A stretch of 64,000 nt of DNA from Chrysoperla carnea (taxonomy: Eukaryota; Arthropoda; Insecta; Neuroptera; Chrysopidae). Positions 1 to 13,700 of this stretch are shown here, piece after piece; the first letter of the stretch is position 1, and each line of letters begins with the position of its first letter. Location: positions 104,526,368-104,590,367 of the forward strand of contig NC_058337.1 in assembly GCF_905475395.1 (NCBI RefSeq), in the 5' to 3' direction. The notes below the pieces were generated by a model that made no database searches, was not told the DNA's origin, and saw only the letters and a list, made by a program, of their open reading frames with translations. The position numbers were made by a program, and so were the translations under genes.

Positions 1-2486
1 AAAATTCCGTATGACTCCAGTCATTCATTTGATGATTCATTTCACGTAGATTAATAAATCATATATTTTTGCTTTACAAATTGAAAAGCTTCAAAAAATT
101 AAAACGTTTCACAGAAAAGTTACTAACGCCAAAATGACCACGTTAAGTTTATGTATGGAAACATCATAAATATAAATAATAAAAATATAAAATAAAACGA
201 AATATTTAGTTCTGGAATTCCTGAGGGTTTTAGAGAGATATAATACATTAAATAAAATCATTCCCACATTGATCATTAACCTATATATTTTCAAAAAATT
301 CATCTTGTATTGTTCTTTCCAATGGAATCTGTACATTTTTATCAGCTCCTAAACGTTTGCATTTTTTTTTTATACAGGGCGTTCTGTTATTGACTGCAGA
401 TCGTTGGCCTACAGTGAGCTCATAAAGACGAAGGAAAAAGTTATTTACCAATTTTGGATATGAGGCCCACTTTTCGAGATAATTAACAAAATAAATTAAT
501 ATAATATTAATAAAAAGTAAATAAAAAGTAAATAACTATATCGAATCACAGTTCAATAAAATATTGAAAAATGTAAAGATATGTTGAAAATTTCGATTTT
601 AAAAATCAGACCCATTACAATAATTTCCTATACTGGGGAGTTAGAATTTCAAATTTAACTTTGCAACTATTGAGCTAAATTTGTCTGAGGTACACATAAA
701 AAGGCTGGTGTCATTTATGTTTGGCAAAAATTTTATAATTATCCCAAAATAATTAGTTATAATTGTTAAAACAAGTTTTTGCCCAACTTTTGGATAAATA
801 AGAAAAAGAGATATTGAACAATATTATGCAACATTAGATTAAAACAATTAAGTTACGTCATTGATTAGATTGATAGATTGGTCAATATCCTACTAGAAAT
901 TTTACACTATATTTTATACGTAATAAATAATTATCATAAACTTGTTAAAATATTACCATATAGAACATATACCTATCAATACAAAATGGTAAAATGTGCA
1001 ATATTGATAAGTTTCTTTAGTAAACATTTGGAAAAGCTCCTTTTGAAAGAATCTACGAATATTTACTATTGTCTTATTAATATATCCATCTTAGGTTTTC
1101 CTCTCACTTTTTGAAAAAGGGTAGACTTTAGGTGCTGCCACATGGAGATTCATGAATGGAATTTAATAAAAAAAAACGTTTACAGTTCTAGCGTGAGCTC
1201 AGTATAAAAATTTTGGGCCATCTCTGCACGACTAAGCTTTGATTGCAAATATCTCCAATATTCATTCAAATTAAATTTCAAATAAAAAAAATAGTTGCAT
1301 TACTAATTTATAGAAAAAACTGGATCAAAGACTGGCAGGTACATGTTTTTGTAAATTGAAGGACTGGCAGGTACATATGTTTTTGTAAATTGAAGAAGCT
1401 TGAAGTTTTTTGAAAAAAATTTGACGACCATCGCTTACAAAACGCTCATATCTTGAAAACGAAAAATCGCATGGGAATGAAAAGTAAGCTAACCAAATTC
1501 AAAAAGAAAAAGTGAGAGGTTATAATAATCTGTTTCAATTGACAAGTTTTAAACCTGTAATCCATATTAATAGTCGAAATGATTTAAGAACATTCATTTC
1601 CTACCTGATATTATTGTGTTTTTGAAGGGTCAACACCTCTGGTAGAAATGATTCCGGGCACCTGACAGGGTTTCGTTCAATTTGCCCGGTTTGATATTAG
1701 GGCCCGACAAATCAACCCGGCTATTTGAATGACCAGAATGTAATGCGTGTTTTGGCCCCTTTCCGGTCACTACTCTGTGAACCATTTTTAGCTGTTGGAA
1801 CAACAACAGTGCTTTTGACCTAAACGGGCTTCAGATTGGAGAGTTCATCACATAAAGGCTGACTTCTCATGGTAAGACAGTGAAAGGAAGATGAGATATC
1901 GTTGTCTCTTCCTACCCATTGTGATATCTCCTGCGATAATGGTGATGCACTGATATTCCCAGTCATCCAATATACCTGTCGCCAAGCCAGTGCCTTTCAA
2001 TAGCCCCAACCATTTTGCTCATAGATGCCATTGAAGCGAGATTAAATTTCCAGAAAACCTACGTTTGTATATCGACCATATCTGTTTTTCTGTATCAGAG
2101 GGCGTTCTTCCCTCTTTTGCCCAGTAATAGATTATTCCAGATAATGAAGTTGTGGAAAGAATCTTTCAGGCACTCCTCTGAGGTAACTTCTATTTTTTAA
2201 GAGAACAGGTATTAACATTCAAACAAATTGACTGCATCCATTTCAGTCACGAATTTTTATATATTAGCTCTCATTTATAAAGTTTACCTTACATAAACAA
2301 TAACTCACAAAAAAAAAATTGATTTAGGGAAGTCAATAAAATGAATCAACACTAAACGATGCAATGCACATCATCATATTATCGTTAACTTTTTAAGATA
2401 ATAAATAAATGATAATTACTAACAGAACCACTATAATATTAGATGTTCTAATATAACTTTAAAAAGTTTTATTGATGATAATAACT

Positions 2487-2517
<31 letters not shown>

Positions 2518-4759
2518 CACAAAAAAATGAATTAATCAATTTGTAAATAATAAATAATTATTTCATTGTTTAAATATTTAAAATAGTGTAATAATATAAT
2601 TGTACAAATTTAAATTAAAAATTATTTTAAAATTTATAATTGTATTGTGAATAATAAAAAAAAATTTTTAATTTATATGATTGTGTGTTAAGAGGTAAAT
2701 TAATTATTTAAAATTATTTGCTGTTTAAATTAATTTTCATGAAATTAAAAAACAATTAGATTTCTCACTAATTATAGTTGGGTGAGAATTCATGTCCTAA
2801 TACAAAGTAGGTACTATGATTTACAAATAATCTCTTACAATCAAAATCGATCGAAAATCGATATATTTCAACGAGCAATTCATGTATGTATCAACAATCT
2901 CGGAAATGGCTCCAACGGTTTTCAGGAACTTTATTATACAGGGACAAAAAATCTAACTAGCTAGGTTTCATTTTTAGAAAAAATTCTTTTATTCGTGTTT
3001 TTAGGAAAAACAAAATCAAAACTTTTTAATATACATTTTTCATCGTCTAAAGTGTACAAAATATAAGGGGCAATCTCCAACAATTCTGTTTTAAGTTGAA
3101 TATTGCTTAAATCCACAAATTTTCATGGTAGTTTGTAGTAGAACTTAGCGATAGTATTTTGTAAGCCATTATTTACAACACCCAGCTCTAGTTGGTTTGA
3201 ATTTTGCTGTTGCTGTGTATACCGCTTTGATTGATAAAATGATACCTTTGCCATCAAATAGACAATTCAAATAAAAAAAGGCATATTGAAATCACTCAGA
3301 CTGTTTTAAATTTACAGGAAAATGCTTCATACTTCATGAGCCCTTCTTTTGGATAGAAATCAAAAGCTAGAAAGAATTTCGGACAAAAAGGAATTTTTAT
3401 CATAAACGCGAACTGTTAGTTTAATTTGAAACAGATGAAAGCCCTATATTAATGTCCCTTAACATTATAATTTTGTAGTTTCTTTTGGCGAAAATAATAC
3501 CATTTACTAATTTTTCGAATGGAAAAAACACCGAGCGATGTTGCGTAAAACGAATTATGTCTTATACAATTTTTTTTCGAAACTTTATCGTGTTAGGTTA
3601 AGTTTGTGAATGAAAACACTTTGCTAATAGGTTTATATAAATTTTTTCCCCAAATTTTTGCAAAGCATTTCTCACAATTATGATACACCTTGCATATTTT
3701 ACTCTTCTCATTTCCTTCATTATTTGGAAATTGTTATTTGCGATTTAAGAGAAATCTGAGGAACTGTCGTTTTCTTTTTAAGTATAAATGTCCATTCATA
3801 ACAAAAACTTTTGCTTTAATAGGTATACTTATTATTTGAGTATCAAAACATAATGCTCTGATCTTGTGTCGCTTTTCGATAAAAGCAAACTATTTATAGA
3901 AAGTTATTGGCATGTTATGTTTTGAAAATAAATGATCAATTTCATAAATTAGTGACGTAGCCTCAAGGTCGGTTAATCAACTTGTCGAAATTATTTTTAC
4001 CACCTTAAATACAAACAAGAATATAAGAAAATTATATAGATTGAATTTTTAAGCAAATTGTGTTTTTGGATATAATAACTTGCTATTTTTCTTGTCGTTT
4101 ACCTGTTAAAGAAAATATCAGGAGACAGTGAAACTTTACCAAGATAAGCAACCACCTTCACTTGAAAATAAAATCTATGAAATTTTCTTAAATGTCTTTT
4201 CTTTAAATTATTTTAAGATGGTAAAGAAATAATTTGGAAAAATTGATCTGTCTTTGAATTTACAGTGTTTTCAAAATAGCCCAATTATCGCATGCTTTGA
4301 TTTTTAATGTTTTTCAAAATCGCACATATCTCTACCTCAGTTTGTATACAATTTTTTTTACAGTAAAAAAAAATTCAGAACATTTGGTCTCATTAATGGA
4401 ATTTCGGAAGGAGCATATCAAAAAATTAAGCTATTATCTTTAAAATAGAATATTTGAAGACCCTAGTTTTTCAAGGATATAATAAAATAATGAATTATGT
4501 CGTAAGTTATGTACATAAAATAAATAATTTTATTTTATATTTTTAAAGTATTTATTTTTAAGCCCATATAATAAAGATTCATAAATTTTTTATTTATTTT
4601 AAATTTAATAAAGATATGTTCAAAAGTGTACTCTTTTTTGGTTTTTTAGAATAAATATTTTAGTATATATTGTTAAATAATTAATTTAACAGATTTTTTT
4701 TTATAGTGAATGAAATGTATTATTATTAATATTGATTACAGTAGAAAATTTATTAAACA
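1..4759. other. Gene-free AT-rich stretch upstream of the urea transporter gene
   Basis: I see no convincing coding exon here; the short ORFs lack splice context or recognisable protein motifs. It holds a diverged fragment of the foldback family at about 371-480, a roughly 35-bp direct duplication near 1328-1395, an (ATT)n run near 2490-2512, and a less AT-rich island at about 1620-2010 that may be an old transposon remnant. The right end should contain the promoter of the urea transporter, but I could not place a TATA box or initiator with confidence. Confidence 0.5.
371..480 (+). repeat. Diverged fragment of the 22.3-kb foldback family
   Basis: The stretch starts with a TATACAGGGCGTTCTGTTAT-type end, followed by an almost intact ACTGCAG, an AGCTCAT block and an ATTT(T/C)GGAT block, in the same order as in the arms of the large foldback at 22270-23135. 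Only one arm is recognisable here. Ends of the TACAGGGTGTTC type are common among insect DNA transposons (family knowledge); assignment to a superfamily is inference. Confidence 0.5.
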
Positions 4760-7700
4760 ATGCCATTGAAAAAAGTAAAATTATTGTGAAAAGTACGCAT
4801 ATTTTTAATGGGCATAATTTAAAAGAAAAATGTGATTTCTGTTTGTAGGAGAGTAAATGGCAACCTTTTATGGGTGATTGTAGTTTATGTGCGGAAATTT
4901 TAGCTGAAAAGAATAATTATTCACCATGGATTGTTGTGAAATATTTGGATGCATTGCTTCGTGGATTTGGGCAGGTATGTTATTCAAGATTCGTGTTTGA
5001 ATATTTAAATTAGTGCACACAGTTCAGATAAATAAATCGATTAAACTTCCGTAAACAGACAAATGAAAGGAATAAAAGTATTACAGGGCTCGAAAACTAT
5101 CCCTACATACATGAGTGCCATGTGCGTTGGTTACAAATCGAGTATATTGACAGTAGCAAAGTTTTAGGTCTGTTTCTAAATACATATCTTTGCCATTCCT
5201 ATGTATTTAACATGAGAATGACAAAGACAAAATCGAGCATGAAGACTTGTTTTTATTACTTCCTTGTACGACGTAAAGAAAGATAACAAAATAAGACGGA
5301 AATAAATTATCAATATGGTGAAAGATAGGTATAAATGAGTCCTTGAGGTACTCAAGCGGATTGCGTTAAGCCTATAAATATGTCTCAGTGACCCGGAGAA
5401 AAATTTGTTTTGTACTTTTAGGAACAACAAATTTTAAGTTGTTCTTTATTCAAACTTTATTTCCTTCACTTTTAAAAAAGAAAATTTAAAATCTGTTTTC
5501 CTTAAAAGTACAAAATTAATTTTTCTCTGGGTCACTATTACATATTTAAAGGTTTAATGCAATCAGCTTGAGCACTGTAAAATCAATTTAGTTTTTTATC
5601 GATTTCACCATAATGTTAATTTATTTCCGTCATAACATTTGTTATCTATTTTTATGTCGTACAAGGAAGTGATAAATACAAGCCGTGACCCAGAGAAAAA
5701 TTCATTTTATACTTTAAGGAGAAAAAATTCTTAGTTTTAAAAAAAAAATTATATCAATGGAGTGAAAATAGATTGAAAGTATTTTCTATTTTTGAAATAG
5801 AAATTTTTTTCAACGTTTGATCATAAATTTGGAAAAAAATCGATTTGTTTATGGACGTAGATGGACATACTGTTGAACTAACTATAGTTAAAAGTATGAT
5901 AAAATGTATAATTTATTTAAACAAAACGTCGTTCAGTTTTTAACAATAGATGCTTTTATAATAAATTCATTTAAACAGCATCATACAAAAACTTTCAATA
6001 ATATTCTATTGATACCATGAAAATTAGTGGTCTAATTTTTCTGGTTCGTTTAATGATAAAGCATATCGCTTGCATTTGATTATTATTAACAGTTGAAATT
6101 ATGTGTACTTCCTATTTAAATTAATTGGAAAAATTAGAGAAATTAGTTAATATTGAAAAAATAAGGGAAAATAATTCTATAAAACTTTCTCTTTTGGGAT
6201 TAGATTCGGATAATCGTGTGTTTATATGTTATATGAAGTCGCCTTATTTTATTAGAGCCTGAAATCTTTAACCGTCAACCATAACATTCACATTCGCTTT
6301 TTTTTCCTGAATAACTTGGCTTCCTAATACTGGACAGCCACAAGAGAAACCAATATTCGAACCCCTCTCGAGCCAAAATCTTTTTTATTTTAATTTAAAA
6401 ATTTTTATATTTAGTTAATAATATTTATTTATTTAAATGACAGGCCAATAACTTTTAACAGAACGAAGTCTGTACTAGTTATATCAAAGAAAATATGGCA
6501 ATAATATAATGGGAACAATGGATCAAATTTCTAATTAACTTTTTAATCAAAATTTTGATGATAATACAAAATATAATAATCACACTGTAAAATGTACTTT
6601 TTTATTATCTATGTCAAAACTATTTGATTTATTTTGTTGTTCTTTGTGTTATTTGTATTTTATATATTTAGGTGATATTTTCAAATAACCCAGTCAGTGG
6701 ATTTCTGTTTTTGTTTGCATTTATATGTGTTTCACCTATCAAAGCTGCAGTTGCAATTATTACTGGTACAATAGGTATTATATGGTCTGTGGTAAGTACA
6801 TAAAGTTTATTTTTTTAACCGATTTCAAACTTATCAGGAGGAAAGCTGAAACAATCATATTATTCATTAACCACTGTAAAAAAAGTACTTTTAACTTACA
6901 TTTCTTGAATTGAGTATTAAAGTATTTCGATGCCGTAAAAATGAAAATGGTATCAGAACTTTAAAACTTTATTTCACCCTTTTATATTACTTTTGTGAAA
7001 AATTCATATCAATTCTCTGATCGTTTTTTTTTTGAGAAATCAACTATATCTAAATTAATGTTTTTACAAACAAGAAGTGCATTTCTCATAAATGGTACAG
7101 AGAATCGATATAAAGAAAGGGTGATTAATTGATAATTTTCATTTTCACTCTTCTTATATTGCAAAACATTGCATTATAAAAATAACATTAAGTATATATG
7201 AATCATATGTAATGTTATGGTAAAAACACATAGAGTGGTTTAAGTTTTGCTTTTATTTTCGATTGAGTTGTATGTATAGGTTTTACTTTTTTATGCAAAT
7301 TATTAAATAATGTCTGAGAAAAGTTTTAATTTTGGTATGATTGTAAAGCATAAAACGTGAGGAATATTGACAAAAATTCAATATTTATTACTTCTCCATA
7401 TACCACCAAATAAAAAAAAAGGCTGTTTTTAATAATTATTTTATCGTAAACCATACAGAAAATCGATACAGAAGACGTATTAAATACGGTTTAAATATTA
7501 AATACGGGAAATTTATACAGAAGACGTATTAAATACGGTTTAAATATTAAATACGGGAAATTTATACAGAAGACGTATTAAATACGGTTTTTGGTAACAC
7601 TATCGTTTTGGTATCGAAATGCATTAAGATCATTGACTTAAGGATGTTCCAGCATGGTATTTGCAGTTTCTATGTTAAAGCAATGGTACAATTTTTTTTT

Positions 7701-10700
7701 CGACAGAATTTAACGAAAAATTAAATTTAAGAATTTAATAATGCTTACTATTAATTCCCAAAGTTTCAGAAATTTTGACCGTTTAAAATGGGAAATAATT
7801 ATGCCAACGTCCCAATTTCGATCAATTTACGTCAAAATTAATATCTCGAAAGTGAAAATTAATTTCTAAATTTTTTTTTTAGAATTGTATTGTATAAACA
7901 TTTTTTTCTACTTTTTCTTCAATATATAATAATATCATAAAAAATAGTTGGAGAGACCGGACATTTTACATGCTTTAAATGGGACATGACCCTCAAAATC
8001 GCGAACTTTGTCTTTAAATATCTCGCGATCTAAACGGTCAAAAATTATGAAATTTTAATAATTCATAAATAAAGCTATTATAAACCCGAGAAAAAAAATT
8101 CGGCCAAATCTGTCGAAAAGTGATTTCATGCTGGTACTACCTTAAGAAATATTTAGTTGTTATAAGAATATCAATAACGCTTACTTCAATTAAGTAATAA
8201 ATTTTTTACAGTGTATATTTACTGAAAATACGAAGACTGGGAAGTTTCGGTAAAAAAGTTCAAAGCATATTATTTGTAGCACTGGTTACTTTCCGCTATA
8301 ATTCATTTTAAGTTCATGAAGTCTACTTTTAAACAACCTTTTTTCGCTTAATACTCTCCTCTATACTTTCTAAGCAAATTTTTTATATTTTTGTTAACTG
8401 TAAAAAGTTTCCTAAAAATTTAGTTTTTTAAGTTATTTGGAAAATTTAGAAGCTGGATTTTTTGGAAAAGTATATTTAACTCAAATTAGAATTTCCCCGA
8501 AAGAAACAGATATTTTTTCCTGTTAAAAAGTATGCGAGTCTTCTACCTGCCGGTGAAAATATGTCCGTTGTTTTTCGAATGTTTTATTCCTTAATTATTA
8601 TTTTCCATTTTCTTTTTTTACGAATTTTTATCGCTTCCGGTACATTTAGCTCTGTAAACTTCTTTATACTCCATAAAAACCGTTAGATAAAACATAAAAT
8701 TAGAAATTACTATTTTCAATAACTGCGAGAGTTTACTACGGTAAAGTATAAATAAAAACAATAGTAGTTGGTAGACATACACAAAAATTTAACAAATTTT
8801 ACAATATGGTTTGTATATGTAATAAAACTTTTAATGCATTTCTAGATAATTGGACATAAGCCAAGTGATGTTAGCGCAGGTGTAAATACATACAATCCAA
8901 TTTTATTAGGATGTTTTGCTCATCATGCTGTACCAACAATATTTTCCAATTATCACATTCACATTTGGATTACATTAATAATTGGTGTCATTATTTGGTA
9001 AATACAGTGAAACATAATTTAACCCAATTTTACTACATAGCAATCTTTGATAGATAAAAATTATCCATAAGGCACAAAGTTATACAAATTTCTATTTTTG
9101 AATTATAAACGATAAAATTTCAAATGTAGGTAAATAATTACTTTGGGGGGCCTTTATATTAGAGAAGGAAGCAAATTAACTGCAACCTTTTAATTCGTTT
9201 TTAAAAGTTATTTAACGAGATCCGACACAATTGGAGGAATGAAAATTTCCACCTGTCATAAGGATAAGGATGTATCTTTTTTCAATTATATACTTGTAGA
9301 TAAGGTAATTTTGAAAAGGATCAGTACATTATGCAAGATATAAACGACTTTCAAAACGAATATAATTGTCTTTATTTTGAGTTTTGACCTCCTCTAAAAT
9401 TCTAGCTTTGTGTACGTGAAAACTTTTTATCAACTTATTAGGAAAGAGCGGAGCTTTTAAAGTAAAAGTAAACCATAATTTTATTTCATTTTATGTTGGC
9501 ATTCTGATTTGTGCAAAAATGATTACTTATAGCTCAGATTATAAATCGTGGCAATAAGTTAAAAAATTTGTAGCCAATTCACTCACGAATATCTTTATAT
9601 ATATATATATATATATCAAAATTTCAGCGTATATTTGAACACAGCAATAAATGGATATTTATCCAAATGGAATGTACCATCCTTGACGTTACCATTTATT
9701 TTTGTGGAATATTTACTAATAGTGGGTGTATTTAATAATTATACAAATGTACAGCAAAATAATTTGAATCCAGAATCCACAACAGAAGTACTTTTTCAGG
9801 TAACTATTCAAACTTTGATGTATTAGATATAAACACAATTAATCTGCGAAATTGTGATATATTTTGCAAGGTCGTTCGCTTCTTAGAACGGATTGAATAA
9901 GAGTAAATAATTAATTCAAACATTTTCATTACCAAAATTTTAAATCTCTTTTCGAATTTACTCCCAAAAACAAACTTAATTTATACTTAAAGAAACTTAA
10001 TTTATACGGAGTTTATAGGATATGGTTTCATTGAACATCTTAAACGGATACCAAACCCCATTTTTTTTTAATATCATATATATAAACACAATTAACTTTT
10101 AAAATACCAAGATTAAATACAAAGAAGAAACAGGATAGGAACGTAATATATATTTTTTGTATTGGCATAAATAAATAATTTCTTATGGAATGAAATATTT
10201 TTTCTATTAAAGTGATTTTAGAAAACGAAAATAAAATCGAATAAAAATAATTTTATAATGATAAACTTTCTTTCAATTTATAATAGTTGAGATTAATTAC
10301 CTCTCGGTGGTAGACGTCAAAGAAGAAATTTGTCTTCGACAATACGACTATCATAGGCCTTAAAAAGGAATGTATTCTAAAAGAAATCATTGATTAAAGG
10401 GATACTCTATAACGATCGAATATTTGTTTATAAACTTTGCTTTTCCTCTCAGCTTCTTTTTCCTTTAAATTTGTTATGATTGTCAAGTGCTTCACAATAT
10501 CTTGAGTTGAGGTAAAAAATGGTTGAATGGAAAGGTACTACGAAAATAAAGGCCAATGAGAAATTTTAATTATAGAAACTTGGAGTTTATCCAAAGAAAT
10601 TCACAAAAAATAAACAAAAAATTTGAGAGCGCTTGTTCAGAATCAGACGAACTATTTAACAAATTCGCCAAATGAACTGGGACCTACCTATACTTTTGAA

Positions 10701-13700
10701 GTATTAAAGGGAAAAATCCCACAAATCGATAACTAGTCTAGACCTATTCAATAAAATAGATAAAAAACCATGGGATATCAGTTGAAACGGTAGTAGCTTA
10801 GAAATTAAAATTTTTAGTTCCCGAGTGGATTTGCAATAAACAATAGATCTAATAAATACCTAAAAATAAGCTTAATGCGGGCTTAAGATACATTCCGATC
10901 GATATAAACCGTTTCAAATTGAGAAGCTTTCTTTGTTTTAAAAGTCGGTTAAAAAATTAGGTATTAATAATGAAATAAATATTTGTTTTTCTCTGTGTTT
11001 CTTTTTTCTACCTGATTATATTCACGGTTGAGCTAATATTTTCAAAGAAATAAAAACAAACTCTCTAAAAAAATATGAAACACAACAAAAAAAATAAACA
11101 TTTTTGTTTTAACTAATATTTACATTATGGAAAAATAATATGAAAAAAAACTTGATCTATTTTTATTTTATTTTATTCTTTTTCGTATGTTATGCAGGTA
11201 ACAAAAGTACACGGTGATTATTTGATCTATAAACTCCGTAACGACTAGAATTGTTTACCGTAGAATATTTTAGTACCTACACAGATAGCACAGAAAGAAA
11301 GCGCAATAAAACTTTTCATTCTTGTAAGAAGAAGAAATTAATTAATGAGAAAAATTTCTTAATGCAAAAATGTTTTTTCTTGCATAAAGAAAATTTTATT
11401 CTCTTTTCCATTTAATAATTTGAGACAAGAAAATCATTTTTTCTTTGTATAGCATCACAAAACAATCTATTTAATCCATTTCCAAAATGAAATAAAAACA
11501 TTGACTAAGATACCTACCCTTTGTCACTGAAGAAGTCTGTACCAAAAGCAAATAAATACCTAAGACATTAGTAAAATTATTTTTCAAAATAAACCAAAAA
11601 TATAATTCTATGCCAACCGACTACAAAACTCGCCTTAAAGATGTGTCTAAATCACCTTAAAGATGATATAATTTGGTTTTAATAATAAAGATGATTTTTT
11701 TTTTGATGATATTTTTTAAAATTTACCTAATGAAAACTTAAACATGGTAACTTGCTGAAAATTGTCATTTTCAATCAAGTTTGCTTCAAAAGTGAATGGA
11801 AAATGTTAAAAAGTTAGTTTACATAAAATTACCACTTTTGGTGCTGGCTTTCGTCCATTATTAATTTTTGATACTGATTTTACTAATTGCATTTTTTAGC
11901 CACAACATTAAGGCGGTTTTCTGGTTTAAAAGTCTAATTTCTAGGCATTTTTCAAACTAATATTAAAAGAAAATGAAGAACATTTTTGTAACCATTTTTT
12001 ATATAATGTTTACTGATATTTCAAGAATTAAAAAAAAAAAAAAATTGTACAAATTAAATCAAAAATTTGTTAAATTACAGGAAAAACGGTACACTCTGGC
12101 TGACATGATTCCAGCTTTTGTAGTGTTCTGAAACAAAAAAATTTGAAAAAATCATAATCACTAAAGATGATCTATCGGCTCAATGTCAAAGAACGGAATA
12201 AAATAAAAAAATTTTTTCACCTTTTTTGACATTTTTAATTTTTTTAAAATAAACAAAATTAAATTTTTTTTGAAATCCAAAGCTCCACTCGATCGGCTTA
12301 GATGCCGCGTCGCTAAATCCACGATATCTCCGAAAATCGGTTTAAGGATATTATTTTAAAGGGTCTGAACTTTGAATATATGCAAAAAAAAGTCGATTAT
12401 TTCGAAATTCTAGACAAGAATACCATCTTAAGAATAGCTCGGTCAGGCTTAATTTATTCCTCAATAACTTTAAATTGTTCCCTTTTATTCTAGAATGTTC
12501 CCATTACCTCTGATAATATCATGACATCAATAATTGAAAACAATATTACCAAACAAGAACTACCCTCATCAGTACCAACAACATTCATATTACCACCAAC
12601 ACAATTATCGAAAGGAGATGAAAATAACATGTCCGTTGAGAATATCACAACAAGTAGTATTAAAATGATTGCGTCACCATTGTTGGAAAAGGACAAACAA
12701 AATAATGAAACAACAACAAGTGAAAGAACAAATCATCTACAACAGCATCTGGTGACTAATATTACTACGGACACCGCTGCCACCACCATGGTTGACGCCA
12801 TCAACAGTAACAACAGTAGTAGTAATAATATCACTACGTCCATCAAAAATAATAGCACCACTACAACTGCCGACGCTGTTGACGACGTGATGCCTGCTGC
12901 AACAAGTATCTTTTACAACGACAATATAAACATGACGACGGTGGAAACTGTTGCCACAACGAATATACACGATGTTACTACAAACTTATCAACATATTCT
13001 ATGATATTAGAACAACATGGGCAACCATCACCAATGATAGCATCATATTCTTCGTCTTTTGGCAACATAACAAATGATACACAAATTGATAATAATGATA
13101 CCACCATGTTGATGGAGAATAATGATACTGGTGTCAATTCTGGCAAAGTAAGTGTGTAAGATTGTTATCCTTTGCAATTTGTTTTGTTTTACGAACGCAC
13201 TTTTCAGTTGACGTATCATTTTTTATAGAAAAAAAGTTGGGTAACTTGTGTCTGTCAATTCTAAAATGAATGATCGTAAAGGTAATTCGACCATCGCTGT
13301 AAATGTCACAGTCCAAACTCTAAGCCACTCAAAAGTACTTTTGACTGCACAGGTCGGTCAACAGCTGTCATTAACTATCGCTTCTGGTCAAAACTATAAT
13401 CACTAGAGGGGAACCGTCATAAATAACTCGATATTTAATAGCACTGGTTAAAACGACTCTTTCATTACAACTATGGTAAAAACAACTAGACACAAAAATC
13501 ACCCAGTGCCAACACAACTCCGGTCAAAATAACTCGGGCTGAGGACTGTTGTCCAGCTGGGCGGGATGCTGAAACAGAAAGTCTATTTATCAAATGTATA
13601 ATTTCATGTCTTTAACATTTAGAATCCAGCAGGTTTATGGAACTAAAATTCTGAAATGGATCACATTATCGATTATTGAAGTACTGTGTATGTACTCAAA

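Noticed and set aside
6330-6372. Possible tRNA-like B box (TTCGAACC)
   Set aside because: No matching A box, anticodon arm or acceptor stem could be built around it on either strand.
7467-7590. Tandem 49-bp units as a CRISPR-like array
   Set aside because: The units are directly adjacent with no variable spacers, and this is a eukaryotic intron. It is a simple minisatellite.
12490-13146. Three ORFs on the minus strand opposite UT exon 6
   Set aside because: They are shadows of the trinucleotide-rich coding exon on the plus strand. They lack start context and motifs, while the plus-strand frame is fixed by splice sites and by transporter exons on both sides.
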